A stretch of DNA of 55,550 bases from Candidatus Methanoperedens nitratireducens. Lineage in GTDB: Archaea; Halobacteriota; Methanosarcinia; Methanosarcinales; Methanoperedenaceae. The position numbers and the translations under genes are program-made. The notes under the pieces are model-generated. The model had not been told where the DNA came from. It worked only from the letters and a program-made list of their open reading frames with translations, and ran no database searches. The stretch lies in NCBI RefSeq assembly GCF_000685155.1, contig NZ_JMIY01000008.1, forward strand, positions 1-55,550, read 5' to 3'. The number at the start of each line of letters is the position of its first letter. Within the stretch, counting starts at the first letter, position 1. Of the stretch, positions 42,636-52,576 are shown in pieces.

Positions 42636-43886
42636 TTATTGACTGTATAGACCCCGTGGATCCGTGATCTCCCCTCTTAGCGCGCTCGCTGCTGCTGTCT
42701 CTGGAGATGAAAGGTATATTAAACCACCAGTCCCCATCCTGCCCTTGAAGTTCCTATTAGAGGTTGAGAGACAGACCTCACCTTCGCATACCACTCCCAT
42801 GTGTGCTCCGAGGCACGGCCCGCAGCCAGGCGGCGCAATGATAGCACCCACTTCCAGGAGCGTCGTTATTATACCAGCCTCTGTGGCTCTGATCAGTACC
42901 GAGCGCGAGGCAGGCAGGATAATCGTTCGTGCTTTGACTTTCTTACCTCTCAGTATTCCTGCAACAGCCTCCAGATCCTCATAGCGCCCGTTGGTGCATG
43001 AGCCTATAAAAACCTGGTCAATCGGTGTTCCTGTCACCTCCCCGACATCGGATACGTTATCCACCTCATGTGGCCTTGCGATCTGGGGCTGGAGATCTCC
43101 AATATCAAAATCATATTCTTCTGAATATTGCGCGTCCTTATCAGCATACACAGGGGTGTATTTTTCCCTGGCATTTCCTTTTAAGTATTCAAACGTTTTC
43201 TCATCAGGCGGTACGATACCTGCTTTAGCTCCCATCTCGATGGACATATTGCACAGCGTCATCCGGCCTGAGATCGAAAGTTCACTTATGGCATCGCCGT
43301 AATACTCTATTGTCCTGTAATTCGCCCCATCAGCACCTATGTTTTTGATGATATAAAGGGTCATGTCCTTTGCCGATACTCCCTTCGCCAGTTCTCCGCT
43401 CACGGTTATCCTGATCGAGCGCGGTACCCGCAGCCACAGTTTTCCCGTTGCAAAAATCTCAGCCATATCTGTTGCACCCACGCCGGTAGCGAACGCACCG
43501 AAGGCACCGTATGTACATGAATGTGAGTCTGCGCCTATTATCAGCTTCCCGGGCATGGCAAACCCGCTCTCAGGGAGCACCTGGTGACAGATACCGTCTC
43601 CAACATCAAAAAAATTGGTGATCCCCTGCTCTTTTATCCATTTTCGTATGCTCTGCTGGAGTTTAGCCGCGGTCTCATTATTAGCAGGCACAATATGGTC
43701 AAACGGTATTATTATCCGCTCCGGGTTCCATACTTTTTTTGCATCCATCTTCTTGAAGGCGGATACAGCGAGCACACTGGTTCCATCGTGTGCCATAGCA
43801 TAATCTATATCCGCTATCACAAAATCGTCTGCTGCTGCGGACTTTCCTGAAGCCCTGCTGAGTATCTTTTCACTTATGGTAGGCAT
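42636..43886 (-). CDS. 3-isopropylmalate dehydratase / homoaconitase large subunit (copy 2)
   Basis: 416 residues, the paralog of the gene at 1873-3147. It has the iron-sulfur cluster cysteines [15 protein letters not shown] and [37 protein letters not shown] and [13 protein letters not shown] agree with the family. It needs a small subunit, which is not in the window. Substrate (isopropylmalate, homocitrate or citrate-type) is uncertain. Leucine-pathway LeuA is present at 53895. Confidence 0.9.
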   Translation of the reverse strand: MPTISEKILSRASGKSAAADDFVIADIDYAMAHDGTSVLAVSAFKKMDAKKVWNPERIIIPFDHIVPANNETAAKLQQSIRKWIKEQGITNFFDVGDGICHQVLPESGFAMPGKLIIGADSHSCTYGAFGAFATGVGATDMAEIFATGKLWLRVPRSIRITVSGELAKGVSAKDMTLYIIKNIGADGANYRTIEYYGDAISELSISGRMTLCNMSIEMGAKAGIVPPDEKTFEYLKGNAREKYTPVYADKDAQYSEEYDFDIGDLQPQIARPHEVDNVSDVGEVTGTPIDQVFIGSCTNGRYEDLEAVAGILRGKKVKARTIILPASRSVLIRATEAGIITTLLEVGAIIAPPGCGPCLGAHMGVVCEGEVCLSTSNRNFKGRMGTGGLIYLSSPETAAASALRGEITDPRGLYSQ

Positions 43887-43957
43887 TTGCTGTAGATTGG
43901 GGTTTAAGATAGATAGATATTTCTGCTTATAGATCTGAATAATTCAACGGTGATACA

Positions 43958-45223
43958 TTGTTTACAATCGAGAAGACCCATGCAATCAAAAGCATTCATG
44001 CAAGAGAGATACTCGACTCAAGAGGCAATCCTGCAGTTGAGGTTGATGTTTATACAGAAGGCGGGTTTGGACGGGCAAGTGTGCCGTCAGGCGCATCCAC
44101 AGGGACAAACGAAGCGCTTGAGTTGAGGGACAGGGACAAACGATACCACGGAAAAGGCGTCAGGACAGCGGTAAACAATGTTAATACAGAGATCAAAAAA
44201 GCGCTCATGGGTATGGATGTCCGCCACCAGTATGATATTGACAGGATAATGCTTGAACTTGATGGCACCCCGAATAAATCAAGGCTTGGTGCCAACGCCA
44301 TCCTCGGAGTGTCTCTTGCTGCTGCCCATGCGGCGGCGAAATCCACAGGACTTTATCTTTACCGCTACCTGGGAGGCACGAGCGCATTCACGCTTCCATG
44401 TCCTACCATGAACGTAATAAACGGAGGGAAACACGCAGGCAACGAGCTTGCAATACAGGAGTTCATGATCCAGCCAAAAGGCGCCAGGACATACTCTGAA
44501 GCCCTGCGCATGGGCGCTGAGACGTACCATGTTCTTGGCTCTATACTTTCTAAAAAATACGGTATCTCTGCTGTCAATGTGGGATACGAGGGCGGATATG
44601 CTCCTCCCCTTACAAACACAAAGGACGCGCTTGATTCCCTCACCCATGCCATTGAAGAGGCAGGATACGGGAAAGAGATCACAATCGGCCTGGATGCAGC
44701 AGCCTCTGAGTTCTATAAAGATGGTAAATACAGCATCGATGGGAAGACATTATCCGCAGGGGAGCTGGTAGATCTTTACGCCGAACTTGTGAAGACATAT
44801 CCTATCCTCTCTATCGAAGATCCGTTCCATGAAGAGGCTTTTGATGATTTTGCGCTTTTGACAAATAAACTCAGGGACACGATAATCGTGGGTGATGATC
44901 TTTTTGTGACAAATGTAAAGAGGCTTGGGCAGGGCATAAGGATGGGCGCTGCGAATGCATTGCTTCTTAAGGTCAACCAGATAGGCACGCTATCCGAGGC
45001 TTTTGATGCTGCAAAACTGGCGCAGAAGAGCGGGTATAAGGTTATCGTAAGCCACAGGTCTGCTGAGACAGAGGATACCAGCATAGCCGATATATCAGTG
45101 GCTATCGGAGCTGAACTGATCAAGACAGGAGCGCCTGCAAGAAGCGAGCGCAATGCAAAATATAACCAGCTCCTCAGGATCGAAGAGGAACTCGGGAAGG
45201 CGGCAGGGTATATCCAGCTTTGA
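43958..45223 (+). CDS. eno: Enolase
   Basis: 421 residues from TTG 43958 with GGTGA 4 nt upstream. Interconverts 2-phosphoglycerate and phosphoenolpyruvate. Key segments: [51 protein letters not shown] and [15 protein letters not shown]; the two metal-binding acids and the catalytic Lys are present. Length normal. Divergent from the LeuC gene. Confidence 0.95.
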   Translation: MFTIEKTHAIKSIHAREILDSRGNPAVEVDVYTEGGFGRASVPSGASTGTNEALELRDRDKRYHGKGVRTAVNNVNTEIKKALMGMDVRHQYDIDRIMLELDGTPNKSRLGANAILGVSLAAAHAAAKSTGLYLYRYLGGTSAFTLPCPTMNVINGGKHAGNELAIQEFMIQPKGARTYSEALRMGAETYHVLGSILSKKYGISAVNVGYEGGYAPPLTNTKDALDSLTHAIEEAGYGKEITIGLDAAASEFYKDGKYSIDGKTLSAGELVDLYAELVKTYPILSIEDPFHEEAFDDFALLTNKLRDTIIVGDDLFVTNVKRLGQGIRMGAANALLLKVNQIGTLSEAFDAAKLAQKSGYKVIVSHRSAETEDTSIADISVAIGAELIKTGAPARSERNAKYNQLLRIEEELGKAAGYIQL

Positions 45224-45295
45224 TTTTCCCATGAACTTAAGAGAAAAATATAAGCCCCAGATGGCTTTATCTAGATAAAAGCAGGAGAAATCGAT

Positions 45296-46009
45296 ATAAT
45301 ATCTGTTGAAAAACTTTCAAAGGCATTCGGTACCAATATTGTTCTAAGAAATATAGATCTCAGTATAGAGCAGGGACAATTCCTGACAATATTCGGTCCC
45401 AATGGTGCAGGAAAGACCACACTTATTAAAATAATATCAACCCTTGTAAGCCCGACCTCTGGCAGGGTCATGATCGATGGTATTGATATCAAAGAGAAAC
45501 CGATCGAGATAAGGAAAAAGATCGGTGTGATCTCGCATGAGACATACCTGTACCATGAACTGACCGCTGCTGAGAATCTAAGGTTCTTCGGACGGATGTA
45601 CGGCATAGAGAACAATGATATCGAGGCTAAAATAGATGACCTCTTAAAACAGGTAGGTCTATCTTACAGGAAGAACGACCGTGTAAGGACGTTTTCCCGA
45701 GGTATGAAGCAGCGTCTCTCGATAGCACGGGCCCTGATCCACGACCCTCCCATACTTCTGCTCGATGAGCCTTACACAGGTCTTGACCAGCATGCAAGTG
45801 CCACATTTGACAGGATACTGGACAGCATGAACGCACACGATAAGACCCGTGTTCTCATCTCCCATGATATAGAGCGGGGCATCTCTATGTGCGATCGGGC
45901 AGTCATCCTAACGAATGGGAATATAGCCCATGAGATGAGTGGAAGCGAAATCGGCGACCTGCAAAAGTGCAGGGCTATTTACGAAAGATATGTGCAGGAG
46001 CATGCATGA
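45296..46009 (+). CDS. ccmA: Heme exporter ATP-binding protein CcmA
   Basis: ABC ATPase with Walker A (GPNGAGKTT), signature (FSRGMKQR) and Walker B (ILLLDEPYTGLD), about 237 residues. The frame is open from about 45275, and the usual N-terminus (ISVEKLSKAFGTNIVL) is complete, yet no ATG, GTG or TTG precedes it. The first in-frame ATG is 45470, inside the gene after Walker A. ATA at 45296, 7 nt after GGAGA, or ATC at 45290, are the candidate starts. It leads ccmB with ATGA overlap and works with CcmB/C on heme delivery for c-type cytochromes. Confidence 0.82.
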   Translation: MISVEKLSKAFGTNIVLRNIDLSIEQGQFLTIFGPNGAGKTTLIKIISTLVSPTSGRVMIDGIDIKEKPIEIRKKIGVISHETYLYHELTAAENLRFFGRMYGIENNDIEAKIDDLLKQVGLSYRKNDRVRTFSRGMKQRLSIARALIHDPPILLLDEPYTGLDQHASATFDRILDSMNAHDKTRVLISHDIERGISMCDRAVILTNGNIAHEMSGSEIGDLQKCRAIYERYVQEHA

Positions 46010-46695
46010 GGTTCCTGGAGATAGCCAGCAAGGATCTGAGAGCAGAGTTCCGCACAAAGCAGATGCTCAATTCAATGATGATCTTTGCCCTTCTTGTGAT
46101 TGTTATCTTCAGCTTTGCATTCGGGAATGAGGCATCGATATTCATACAGGGCTTGAATAGAAAGGTAGTCGATCTACTTGCGCCCGGAATATTGTGGATT
46201 GCATTTACCTTTGCAGGTATGCTCGGTCTTTCAAGATCGTTTGCAGGAGAGAAAGAGGAAGGTTGCCTTGAGGGCCTGAAGCTGTGTCCTGTGGACAGAT
46301 CCGATATATATAACGGCAAGGTACTATCCAATGCCGTTTTGATGTTCCTGACGGAGATAATCGCCATCCCGATCTTTGTTGTACTTTTCAGTTATGATAT
46401 TAACAATATCCCGGGTCTGGTACTGGTTGTTATACTCGGGACTTTTGGGTTCATTTTTGTGGGCACTCTTCTCTCTGCACTCACTGTAAACACAAGAACA
46501 CGCGAAATCCTGCTTCCTGTGATCCTTTTCCCCGTTCTCATCCCGGTCATCCTCTCGGCTGTGACCGCAACAGGGAGAATGCTCTCATCAGGTGATATCT
46601 CTGAAATATCAGGAGAACTGCAGCTACTTGCTGTCTATGATATAATTTTCTTTATCGTGGCACAGCTTGTATTTGAGTACACGATCGAGGACTGA
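46006..46695 (+). CDS. ccmB: Heme exporter subunit CcmB
   Basis: 229 residues from ATG 46006, overlapping the ccmA stop. Six membrane helices. FAGEKEEGCLEGLKLCPVDR is the typical CcmB loop. It forms the membrane part of the CcmABC complex that hands heme to CcmE. Adjacent genes supply the 17-heme cytochrome set in this window. Confidence 0.88.
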   Translation: MRFLEIASKDLRAEFRTKQMLNSMMIFALLVIVIFSFAFGNEASIFIQGLNRKVVDLLAPGILWIAFTFAGMLGLSRSFAGEKEEGCLEGLKLCPVDRSDIYNGKVLSNAVLMFLTEIIAIPIFVVLFSYDINNIPGLVLVVILGTFGFIFVGTLLSALTVNTRTREILLPVILFPVLIPVILSAVTATGRMLSSGDISEISGELQLLAVYDIIFFIVAQLVFEYTIED

Positions 46696-46777
46696 GAATA
46701 TTAAGAAAAGAATATAGCTATGGCGGATATATAGCAAAAGATAATATTGATATAAACATGAGGATTTAATACGTAAT

Positions 46778-47464
46778 ATGTTAAAAAAGATACTTTACAC
46801 CGTAACAGCCCTGCTAATACTTGCTTCAATATATCTGGTGTTCTTCTACGCACCTATTCCGATTGATCCAAGAGAAGCAGGCGGAGACCCGAATAACTTC
46901 AAGATCTTCTATTTCCATGTACCGATTGCAATCACTGCGTACCTCGCTTTTGCATCTGTATTTGTCTCAAGCATATTATATCTAAGAAGCAAGCAGCAGA
47001 AGTGGGATATAGTTGCAATCTCAGCTGCTGAGGTCGGTATTGTTTTTGCGTTTTTGACCCTGGTCAGCGGGTCGATCTGGGCAAGATCGGCATGGGGAGA
47101 ATACTGGGTAACATGGGATGTGAGGCTCAATACATCACTTGTGCTGTTTTTGATATACCTGTCTTATCTGATGGTGCGTCAGGCTGTAGATGAGCCTGAG
47201 AAAAGGGCAAGATTATCAGCCGTTTTCGGAATAGTGGGATTTATAGGCGTGCCGCTAAGTTTCATGTCCATACGGTTGTGGAACAGGGCAACCATACATC
47301 CAGTCGCTGAACTGAACTATTCCACATTCAGCCCGCTACTTATCACTTTTTTTATGAACTTTATAGCTTTCTTCCTTCTTGCAGCATCGCTGATACTGCT
47401 AAAGATTGATAGCGAGCACTTGAAAGAGAAAACAAATGAACTGAAAAGAATAAAAGGTTTGTGA
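46778..47464 (+). CDS. ccmC: Cytochrome c biogenesis protein CcmC
   Basis: 228 residues with six membrane helices. The tryptophan-rich loop SAWGEYWVTWDVRL replaces the standard WGTWWVWD but keeps the heme-handling Trp and Asp residues, and flanking His residues (FYFHVPIA, ATIHPVAE) are the axial ligands. It binds heme with CcmAB for CcmE. No ccmD, E or F genes are in the window. Confidence 0.9.
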   Translation: MLKKILYTVTALLILASIYLVFFYAPIPIDPREAGGDPNNFKIFYFHVPIAITAYLAFASVFVSSILYLRSKQQKWDIVAISAAEVGIVFAFLTLVSGSIWARSAWGEYWVTWDVRLNTSLVLFLIYLSYLMVRQAVDEPEKRARLSAVFGIVGFIGVPLSFMSIRLWNRATIHPVAELNYSTFSPLLITFFMNFIAFFLLAASLILLKIDSEHLKEKTNELKRIKGL

Positions 47465-47523
47465 ACTGCGTGAGGCTTTTAGCAGCATCAATAAATAGTT
47501 GCATTCTCAATTAGCATCCTCAT

Positions 47524-48792
47524 ATGAAGCTTATAATCCAGAGGTCAGATATTAAAGGAGTCGTCAATGCACCTCCCTCAAAGAGCTATACTCACAGGGC
47601 TATTGCCATAGCTGCCCTCTCGAAAAAAGCATCAGTCAACAACCCGCTTATATCAGAGGATACAAAAGCCACAATAAGAGCATTAGAAGCCTTCGGGGCC
47701 AGCATAGACTCGAAATCAAAAAAGGACACACTCATAATCAATGGGTTTGAAGGAAAACCAAAAACCCCTGGTAATGTGATCGATGTTGCCAATTCAGGTA
47801 CTACGCTTCGCATAATGACCGCAGTGGCTTCACTTGCAGATGGCGCGACCGTTCTCACAGGGGATGCCAGTATAAGGATAAGGCCAAATACACCGCTACT
47901 GAATGCGTTAAACGACCTGGGGGCAGAGGCATTCTCCACACGCAACAACGGCATGGCTCCGATCGTGATAAGGGGAAAGATGAGGGGCGGACGTATTTAT
48001 ATTGACGGATCAATAAGCTCACAGTTCATATCAGCGCTTCTCATCTCATGTCCGTTTGCACGGAATGAAACCTCAATATTAATAAAAGGAGAATTAAAAT
48101 CCAGACCATATGTTAATATTACGGTCAGGATGCTCCAGGATGCAGGTGCCAGGATAATCGCGGATGGCTTGAACTCTTTTATCATCCCGCCTGAGCAGGA
48201 GTGCAACATGAGATCGTATAATGTCCCGGGTGATTTCTCCTCTGCTTCGTATATGATGGCTGCTGGAGCACTGTGCGGTGAAATGGTTATCAAAAATCTG
48301 TTTCCCTCAGAGCAGGGTGATGCAGCCCTGATTGAGATACTCAGGAGAATGGGGGCGCAAATACAGTGGGATGAGAAAAGAGGAGAGGTTAAGGTAAGCA
48401 AGAGCAGGTTAAAAGGCATCAGTGTAGATGTGGGGAAGACCCCGGATCTTGTGCCCACGCTGGCCGTGCTGGGCGCTGCATCCGAGGGAACCATGGTCAT
48501 TGAGAATGCAGAGCATGTGAGATATAAAGAGACAGACAGGCTTCATGCAATGACCGTTGAACTGAAGAAAATGGGCGTTGACATTACAGAGGAAAAAGAC
48601 AGGCTGATAATAAAAGGCGGGAGTATTAAAGGAGCAGAGGTACATGGCTGGGATGACCACAGGATCGTCATGGCGCTGGCTGTAGCCGGTATGGTAGCAG
48701 GTGACACAACTATTGATACAGTAGAGTCGGTCAGCATATCCTACCCTGGTTTTTTTGAGGATTTGAGGAAGATAGGCGCAGGTGTTTCATAG
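47524..48792 (+). CDS. aroA: 3-phosphoshikimate 1-carboxyvinyltransferase (EPSP synthase)
   Basis: 422 residues. Joins phosphoenolpyruvate to shikimate-3-phosphate in the aromatic amino acid pathway. NAPPSKSYTHRA, VANSGTTLRIM, YKETDRLHAM and GWDDHRIVMAL are the standard active-site segments. Length normal. The following gene starts 14 nt after the stop. Confidence 0.95.
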   Translation: MKLIIQRSDIKGVVNAPPSKSYTHRAIAIAALSKKASVNNPLISEDTKATIRALEAFGASIDSKSKKDTLIINGFEGKPKTPGNVIDVANSGTTLRIMTAVASLADGATVLTGDASIRIRPNTPLLNALNDLGAEAFSTRNNGMAPIVIRGKMRGGRIYIDGSISSQFISALLISCPFARNETSILIKGELKSRPYVNITVRMLQDAGARIIADGLNSFIIPPEQECNMRSYNVPGDFSSASYMMAAGALCGEMVIKNLFPSEQGDAALIEILRRMGAQIQWDEKRGEVKVSKSRLKGISVDVGKTPDLVPTLAVLGAASEGTMVIENAEHVRYKETDRLHAMTVELKKMGVDITEEKDRLIIKGGSIKGAEVHGWDDHRIVMALAVAGMVAGDTTIDTVESVSISYPGFFEDLRKIGAGVS

Positions 48793-48805
48793 ACAGAGAG
48801 AATTT

Positions 48806-49510
48806 ATGGGATCAGGAGATGAAACTGATATACAATATGCTGCCAGAGCCGCAATTAAATGGCTAAAAACCCAGAAGCCAGATGCAGTTAAAGACCTGTC
48901 AAGATCAATCCAGGCGCTATCATTATGGAACGAGAACACCTCTGATCTGATTGAAATACTCTTATCAAAGAGAAAAAACGCATTCTGGGATACAGACAGG
49001 CCCATTCCTGATACAGCAAGGGCATACAGCGCACTGGCAGGATGCGGGATAATACATCCAGAGACGATCAACTGGATACTTAAGCAGCAAAAAAACGACA
49101 ACTGGAACAATAACGAGATTGATACCTCGTATGCATTGATCGCTCTTGGGGATGCAGGTATAAAAAATGAGCAGGGATGCGAGTGGTTGTATCGCAATTA
49201 CGGGGAAAAATGGGAGTATGCCGGCACAACATCGCTCATCATCACGGCTCTCATAAAACAAAATCACAGCAGATACAGGGAGTTCATAAAAGACCGTGCA
49301 GGCTGGCTTATCTCAAAGAGACAGTCAGGCGGCTGGGCTTATACTGCTACAAGCAACCTGGTGATACAGGCGCTGATTCTGGCAGGAGAAGAGGACATCA
49401 ATCCATCGATACAATGGCTTCTGGATAAGCAGGAAGGAGGTAACTGGGGAGATATCATATCAACTTCACTCTCTTTAATTTCATTGAAGATGTATCTTAG
49501 TAAAAAATGA
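48806..49510 (+). CDS. Alpha/alpha-barrel repeat protein (prenyltransferase/terpene-cyclase-like)
   Basis: 234 residues from ATG 48806. Repeated helix pairs with QxxxGxW-like units (ISKRQSGGWAYTATSN, LLDKQEGGNWGDIISTSLS) are as in squalene cyclase and prenyltransferase-like barrels. It is shorter than those enzymes, with no catalytic DxDD visible, so binding rather than catalysis may be its job. 14 nt after aroA and overlapping nothing, probably in the same operon. Confidence 0.6.
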   Translation: MGSGDETDIQYAARAAIKWLKTQKPDAVKDLSRSIQALSLWNENTSDLIEILLSKRKNAFWDTDRPIPDTARAYSALAGCGIIHPETINWILKQQKNDNWNNNEIDTSYALIALGDAGIKNEQGCEWLYRNYGEKWEYAGTTSLIITALIKQNHSRYREFIKDRAGWLISKRQSGGWAYTATSNLVIQALILAGEEDINPSIQWLLDKQEGGNWGDIISTSLSLISLKMYLSKK

Positions 49511-49528
49511 TTACTTTCACCCCGCTCT
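49510..49528 (+). promoter_or_regulatory. 19-bp promoter-proximal motif, copy 2
   Basis: Identical to 20166-20184. It overlaps the stop of the preceding gene and precedes a TATA-like AAATATATAT at about 49538 for the small gene at 49579. Confidence 0.45.
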
Positions 49529-49578
49529 TGGATCGCAAATATATATTGGCCGGGTTATTCTGGATTGAGGTGACTAAA

Positions 49579-49710
49579 ATGGATCTATTCTGGAGCGGTC
49601 TTGTAAATCGTGCTTCTGAACACACAAGGATTGAAAGGAGAAGTCAGTTCAGCAAGGTATTTGAGACTGCAATTCAAGATATTGAGATGAAGAGGCGAAA
49701 AGAAGAATAG
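49579..49710 (+). CDS. 43-residue small protein
   Basis: From ATG 49579, with GAGGTGA upstream, 43 residues (DLFWSGLVNRASEHTRIERR, SQFSKVFETAIQDIEMKRR in separate segments). Helical and charged, with a conserved look (FWSGLVNRASEHTRIER). No family recognised. It is followed by a hairpin at 49721-49760. Confidence 0.6.
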   Translation: MDLFWSGLVNRASEHTRIERRSQFSKVFETAIQDIEMKRRKEE

Positions 49711-49720
49711 AACACGGATG

Positions 49721-49760
49721 ACACAGATCACACGGATTTCGTATCCGTGCAATCAGTGTC
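49721..49760. repeat. Hairpin element (CACGGAT class)
   Basis: CACGGAT, a 5-base loop and ATCCGTG form a perfect stem at 49731-49749, flanked by imperfectly paired ACACAGATCA / GCAATCAGTGT. It could end the small gene's transcript. The same class of sequence (ACACGGAT) recurs widely in archaeal and bacterial genomes. Confidence 0.45.
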
Positions 49761-49906
49761 CTATCGTATCTCTCATAATCAGTTATGTAAGGATTCATAT
49801 ATTATCTAATTGCTTATGCAAAATACCGTAATTGTAATTATTATTTATTTTCAAATATCTTTAAGTTATGAGACTGCTAATATAAGGTAAGGGAGGCTGA
49901 TAAAGT

Positions 49907-50080
49907 ATGGATATATTTGATGTGTTGACCGCTATCTCGAAAAGAAAGATAGCATTCATGCATAATGGTATAAACGAACGTGAAGCTCTTATGAGAGCTG
50001 AGCTTGACATATCGAGAGAATATAATATAGCGCTGCTTGATATCAAGAAGTTGTCAGGACAGAGATTCAATAGTGCTTAA
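49907..50080 (+). CDS. 57-residue helical small protein
   Basis: The frame from ATG 49907 has GGGAGG upstream and encodes 57 residues, mostly helical (DIFDVLTAISKRKIAFMHNG, ISREYNIALLDIKKLSG). Not recognised. Monocistronic, followed by a 164-bp gap holding a small hairpin (CATTGCGTA...TACGCGATG at 50137-50159). Confidence 0.6.
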   Translation: MDIFDVLTAISKRKIAFMHNGINEREALMRAELDISREYNIALLDIKKLSGQRFNSA

Positions 50081-50244
50081 ATCTATAAGCATAGATGCTC
50101 ATTCTCGTGGGTTCCATTCACGTTCAGTTTCTAAGACATTGCGTATAATCTACGCGATGTTCATTTTTGAGGAACGAGTGATAAGGTAATCTTTTCATGC
50201 AAATCTTTTTAGTGCCATAAAATGATTCAGCAACATGTGAGATT

Positions 50245-51141
50245 ATGGTATTAAAAAAAATAATGATTGGCATTTTCGTAATACTGCTGACTACAGGATT
50301 CGCAGGTGCACAGACTCTCTATGTCGGAACAGGGCAGACCTATACAACAATCCAATCTGCTATAGATGACGCCAGTACAGGCGATGTGATTTCAGTCGAT
50401 GAAGGGACATACTCTGAGAACCTTATTATAAAAAAGAACGGGATTTCAATAATAGGAAAAGATAAAGAAAAGACAATCATTGATGGAAAAAAGGTCGGAA
50501 GCGGGATCAATATAGACCAGGCAAACAACATAAAAATCAGCGGGTTCACTATCCAGAACAGCAATGGATCGGTCAGATCAGACGCTGGTATAAGTATGTA
50601 TTCGGCAAAAAATAATACGATTGCAAATACAATTATTGTTAATAATGCAGTGGGTATTTCAATCTATTTAGATAGCAACAATAACGTTATCTCTGGCAAC
50701 GATATAAGATCCAACACCAACCATGGAATTTTGATCTATTCATCCAGCGACAATAGGATATATAATAACAATATCCAGAATAATAAAATAGGGATTTATG
50801 CAGATTCGGCCCGTTCAAACCATATTTATTCAAATAATCTCATAGATAACAGCAATGAACAGGCCTATGATAACAGTGGATCGAATTTCTGGGATGATGG
50901 TAAATCCGGCAATTTCTGGAACACTCATAAAAATAGCGATGCATATACTATCAGCGGAGCGCCAAAAGCAAAGGATAATTTCCCTCTCTCAAGTGCTGTT
51001 ACAATACGATACGTGAACGTCCCTGTTACTCTTGGACAAAATGAAGTCAAAGATGAATCTATAAAATCCTCTCCCGGATTTACAGGCTTAGCGATTCTGG
51101 GTCTGTTAATTGTTATTGGAATATTAAAGAAACGTCAATGA
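50245..51141 (+). CDS. NosD-like right-handed beta-helix protein with PGF-CTERM
   Basis: 298 residues. Signal peptide ends at AGA-Q near residue 22. TYTTIQSAIDDASTGDVISV opens the typical parallel beta-helix (PbH1/NosD) repeats, with Asn-rich turns (NNTIANTIIVNN, SSSDNRIYNNNIQNN). SPGFTGLAILGLLIVIG with a KKRQ tail is a PGF-CTERM anchor. NosD proper assists nitrous-oxide reductase. Most of these archaeal relatives are surface structural proteins, and no nosZ is seen here. Confidence 0.85.
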   Translation: MVLKKIMIGIFVILLTTGFAGAQTLYVGTGQTYTTIQSAIDDASTGDVISVDEGTYSENLIIKKNGISIIGKDKEKTIIDGKKVGSGINIDQANNIKISGFTIQNSNGSVRSDAGISMYSAKNNTIANTIIVNNAVGISIYLDSNNNVISGNDIRSNTNHGILIYSSSDNRIYNNNIQNNKIGIYADSARSNHIYSNNLIDNSNEQAYDNSGSNFWDDGKSGNFWNTHKNSDAYTISGAPKAKDNFPLSSAVTIRYVNVPVTLGQNEVKDESIKSSPGFTGLAILGLLIVIGILKKRQ

Positions 51142-51174
51142 GCCACTTGGCACAGGCACGTAAATATGAAAATT

Positions 51175-52209
51175 CTAAGTGCCAGTTCCCACCTCTATAT
51201 CATATTCATCAAAGATCTCCCCAACCAGTTCCTCTAAGATATCCTCAATTGAGACCAGTCCTATAACCCTCATATTATCATCCACAACCACTGAAAGGTT
51301 CATTTTCTTCTGCTGGAGTTCTTTTAGTATAGAGGCAATCTTTTTCCCTGCCCTAACAACCAGAATCGGGCGCAGGATCTGATGCACTTTTATCCTGTTT
51401 AACTCATGATCCCTGAACTTAAGGAAATCTTTTGCATATATCATGCCAACAATATCATCAAAATTCCTTGTATAAACAGGTATTCTTGAATGACCGGATT
51501 CATTTATTAATGCAAGCGCGGCATCAAGGGTCTCTGATTCCTTTATGCATACCATATTTTCTCTCGGGGTCATAACACCATGTGCTTTTTCATCTGAGAA
51601 TTCAAAGACATTATGAATGATCTCTCTCTCGTGCTTCTCAATAGTCCCTTCCTTCTCTCCTACCTTAAGCAGCATATTGATAATCTCCTCTGTAACGAAT
51701 GGTGTTTTAACCTTTTCTTTTCCGCCCAGGAGTGTAATCAATGAATTTACAAAAGCAGTTAAAATCCAAACAACGGGACTTAAGACAGAGATAAGCAGCG
51801 TTATGGGCCTGGCTATCCTGAGCGATATTGCCTCTGAATGCCTTGAAGCAAGTGTTTTTGGAAAAACCTCTCCAAAGACCAGGACAAGTAAGGTCATAGC
51901 TCCCGCTGCTATTGCGATTCCAGGCTCTCCAAAAATGGTTAATGCAGCGTTCGCAGCCAGAACAGAGGCTATGATATTGACGATATTGTTGCCTATCAGG
52001 ATCGCAGTAAGAAACTGCTCTGGATTTTCGAGTAATTTAATAACTATTCTGGCATTCTTATTCCCTTTATCTGCCAGGTGCCTGATCCTTATCTTACTTA
52101 CAGAAAGAAGCGTGGCCTCTGAACCTGAGAAAAAGGAGGAAAGAGCAACCAATAATAATATAATTAAGATTTCAATTGTAATCCATGAATACATCGGATA
52201 TTTGATCAA
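51175..52209 (-). CDS. CNNM/CorC-type DUF21-CBS membrane protein
   Basis: 344 residues: four membrane helices with the DUF21 core (SSFFSGSEATLLSVSKIRI, FGEVFPKTLASRH), then a CBS pair (FDDIVGMIYAKDFLKF, MRVIGLVSIEDILEELVGEI). The C-terminal CorC_HlyC domain is absent, ending at FDEYDIE. Probably involved in magnesium or other divalent cation transport. Convergent with the NosD-like gene. Confidence 0.88.
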   Translation of the reverse strand: MIKYPMYSWITIEILIILLLVALSSFFSGSEATLLSVSKIRIRHLADKGNKNARIVIKLLENPEQFLTAILIGNNIVNIIASVLAANAALTIFGEPGIAIAAGAMTLLVLVFGEVFPKTLASRHSEAISLRIARPITLLISVLSPVVWILTAFVNSLITLLGGKEKVKTPFVTEEIINMLLKVGEKEGTIEKHEREIIHNVFEFSDEKAHGVMTPRENMVCIKESETLDAALALINESGHSRIPVYTRNFDDIVGMIYAKDFLKFRDHELNRIKVHQILRPILVVRAGKKIASILKELQQKKMNLSVVVDDNMRVIGLVSIEDILEELVGEIFDEYDIEVGTGT

Positions 52210-52283
52210 TTCTTATAATTATCAATATGGTTTAAAAACTTATCTGCAAACATAGATATAAACGTAAATGATTACCAGTATTC

Positions 52284-52538
52284 ATGATCGTTCTTGCAGA
52301 GTTTGAATTTGATCTGGATGGCAATGCCGGGATCATCTATGAGTCATTACTTCCAGAACTCGGGGAGGACTACCAGCGCACAAAATCAAATCTTAAACTG
52401 GAGAACAACATACTTATCTTAAATGTTAAAGCAAGTGATATCGTATCAATGAGAGCTGCTCTGAACGGCTGGCTTCGGCTCATTAAAATCACGTATGAAA
52501 TGTGCTGTATCACTTCTAATACACAAGTTATAAATTAG
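52284..52538 (+). CDS. KEOPS complex subunit Pcc1
   Basis: 84 residues with the Pcc1 fold: FEFDLDGNAGIIYESLLPEL, then LILNVKASDIVSMRAALNGW and IKITYEMC. It dimerises the KEOPS machinery that makes t6A in tRNAs. Overlaps the downstream open frame and sits in the conserved euryarchaeal cluster pcc1-prefoldin-DHH. Confidence 0.9.
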   Translation: MIVLAEFEFDLDGNAGIIYESLLPELGEDYQRTKSNLKLENNILILNVKASDIVSMRAALNGWLRLIKITYEMCCITSNTQVIN

Positions 52539-52576
52539 TGCTGGGCAATACTACAGTAGATTTACAGGTGAATCAT

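Noticed and set aside
50245-51141. NosD involved in nitrous oxide reductase maturation
   Set aside because: No nosZ, nosR or nosF is beside it; the PGF-CTERM tail suggests a surface structural protein.
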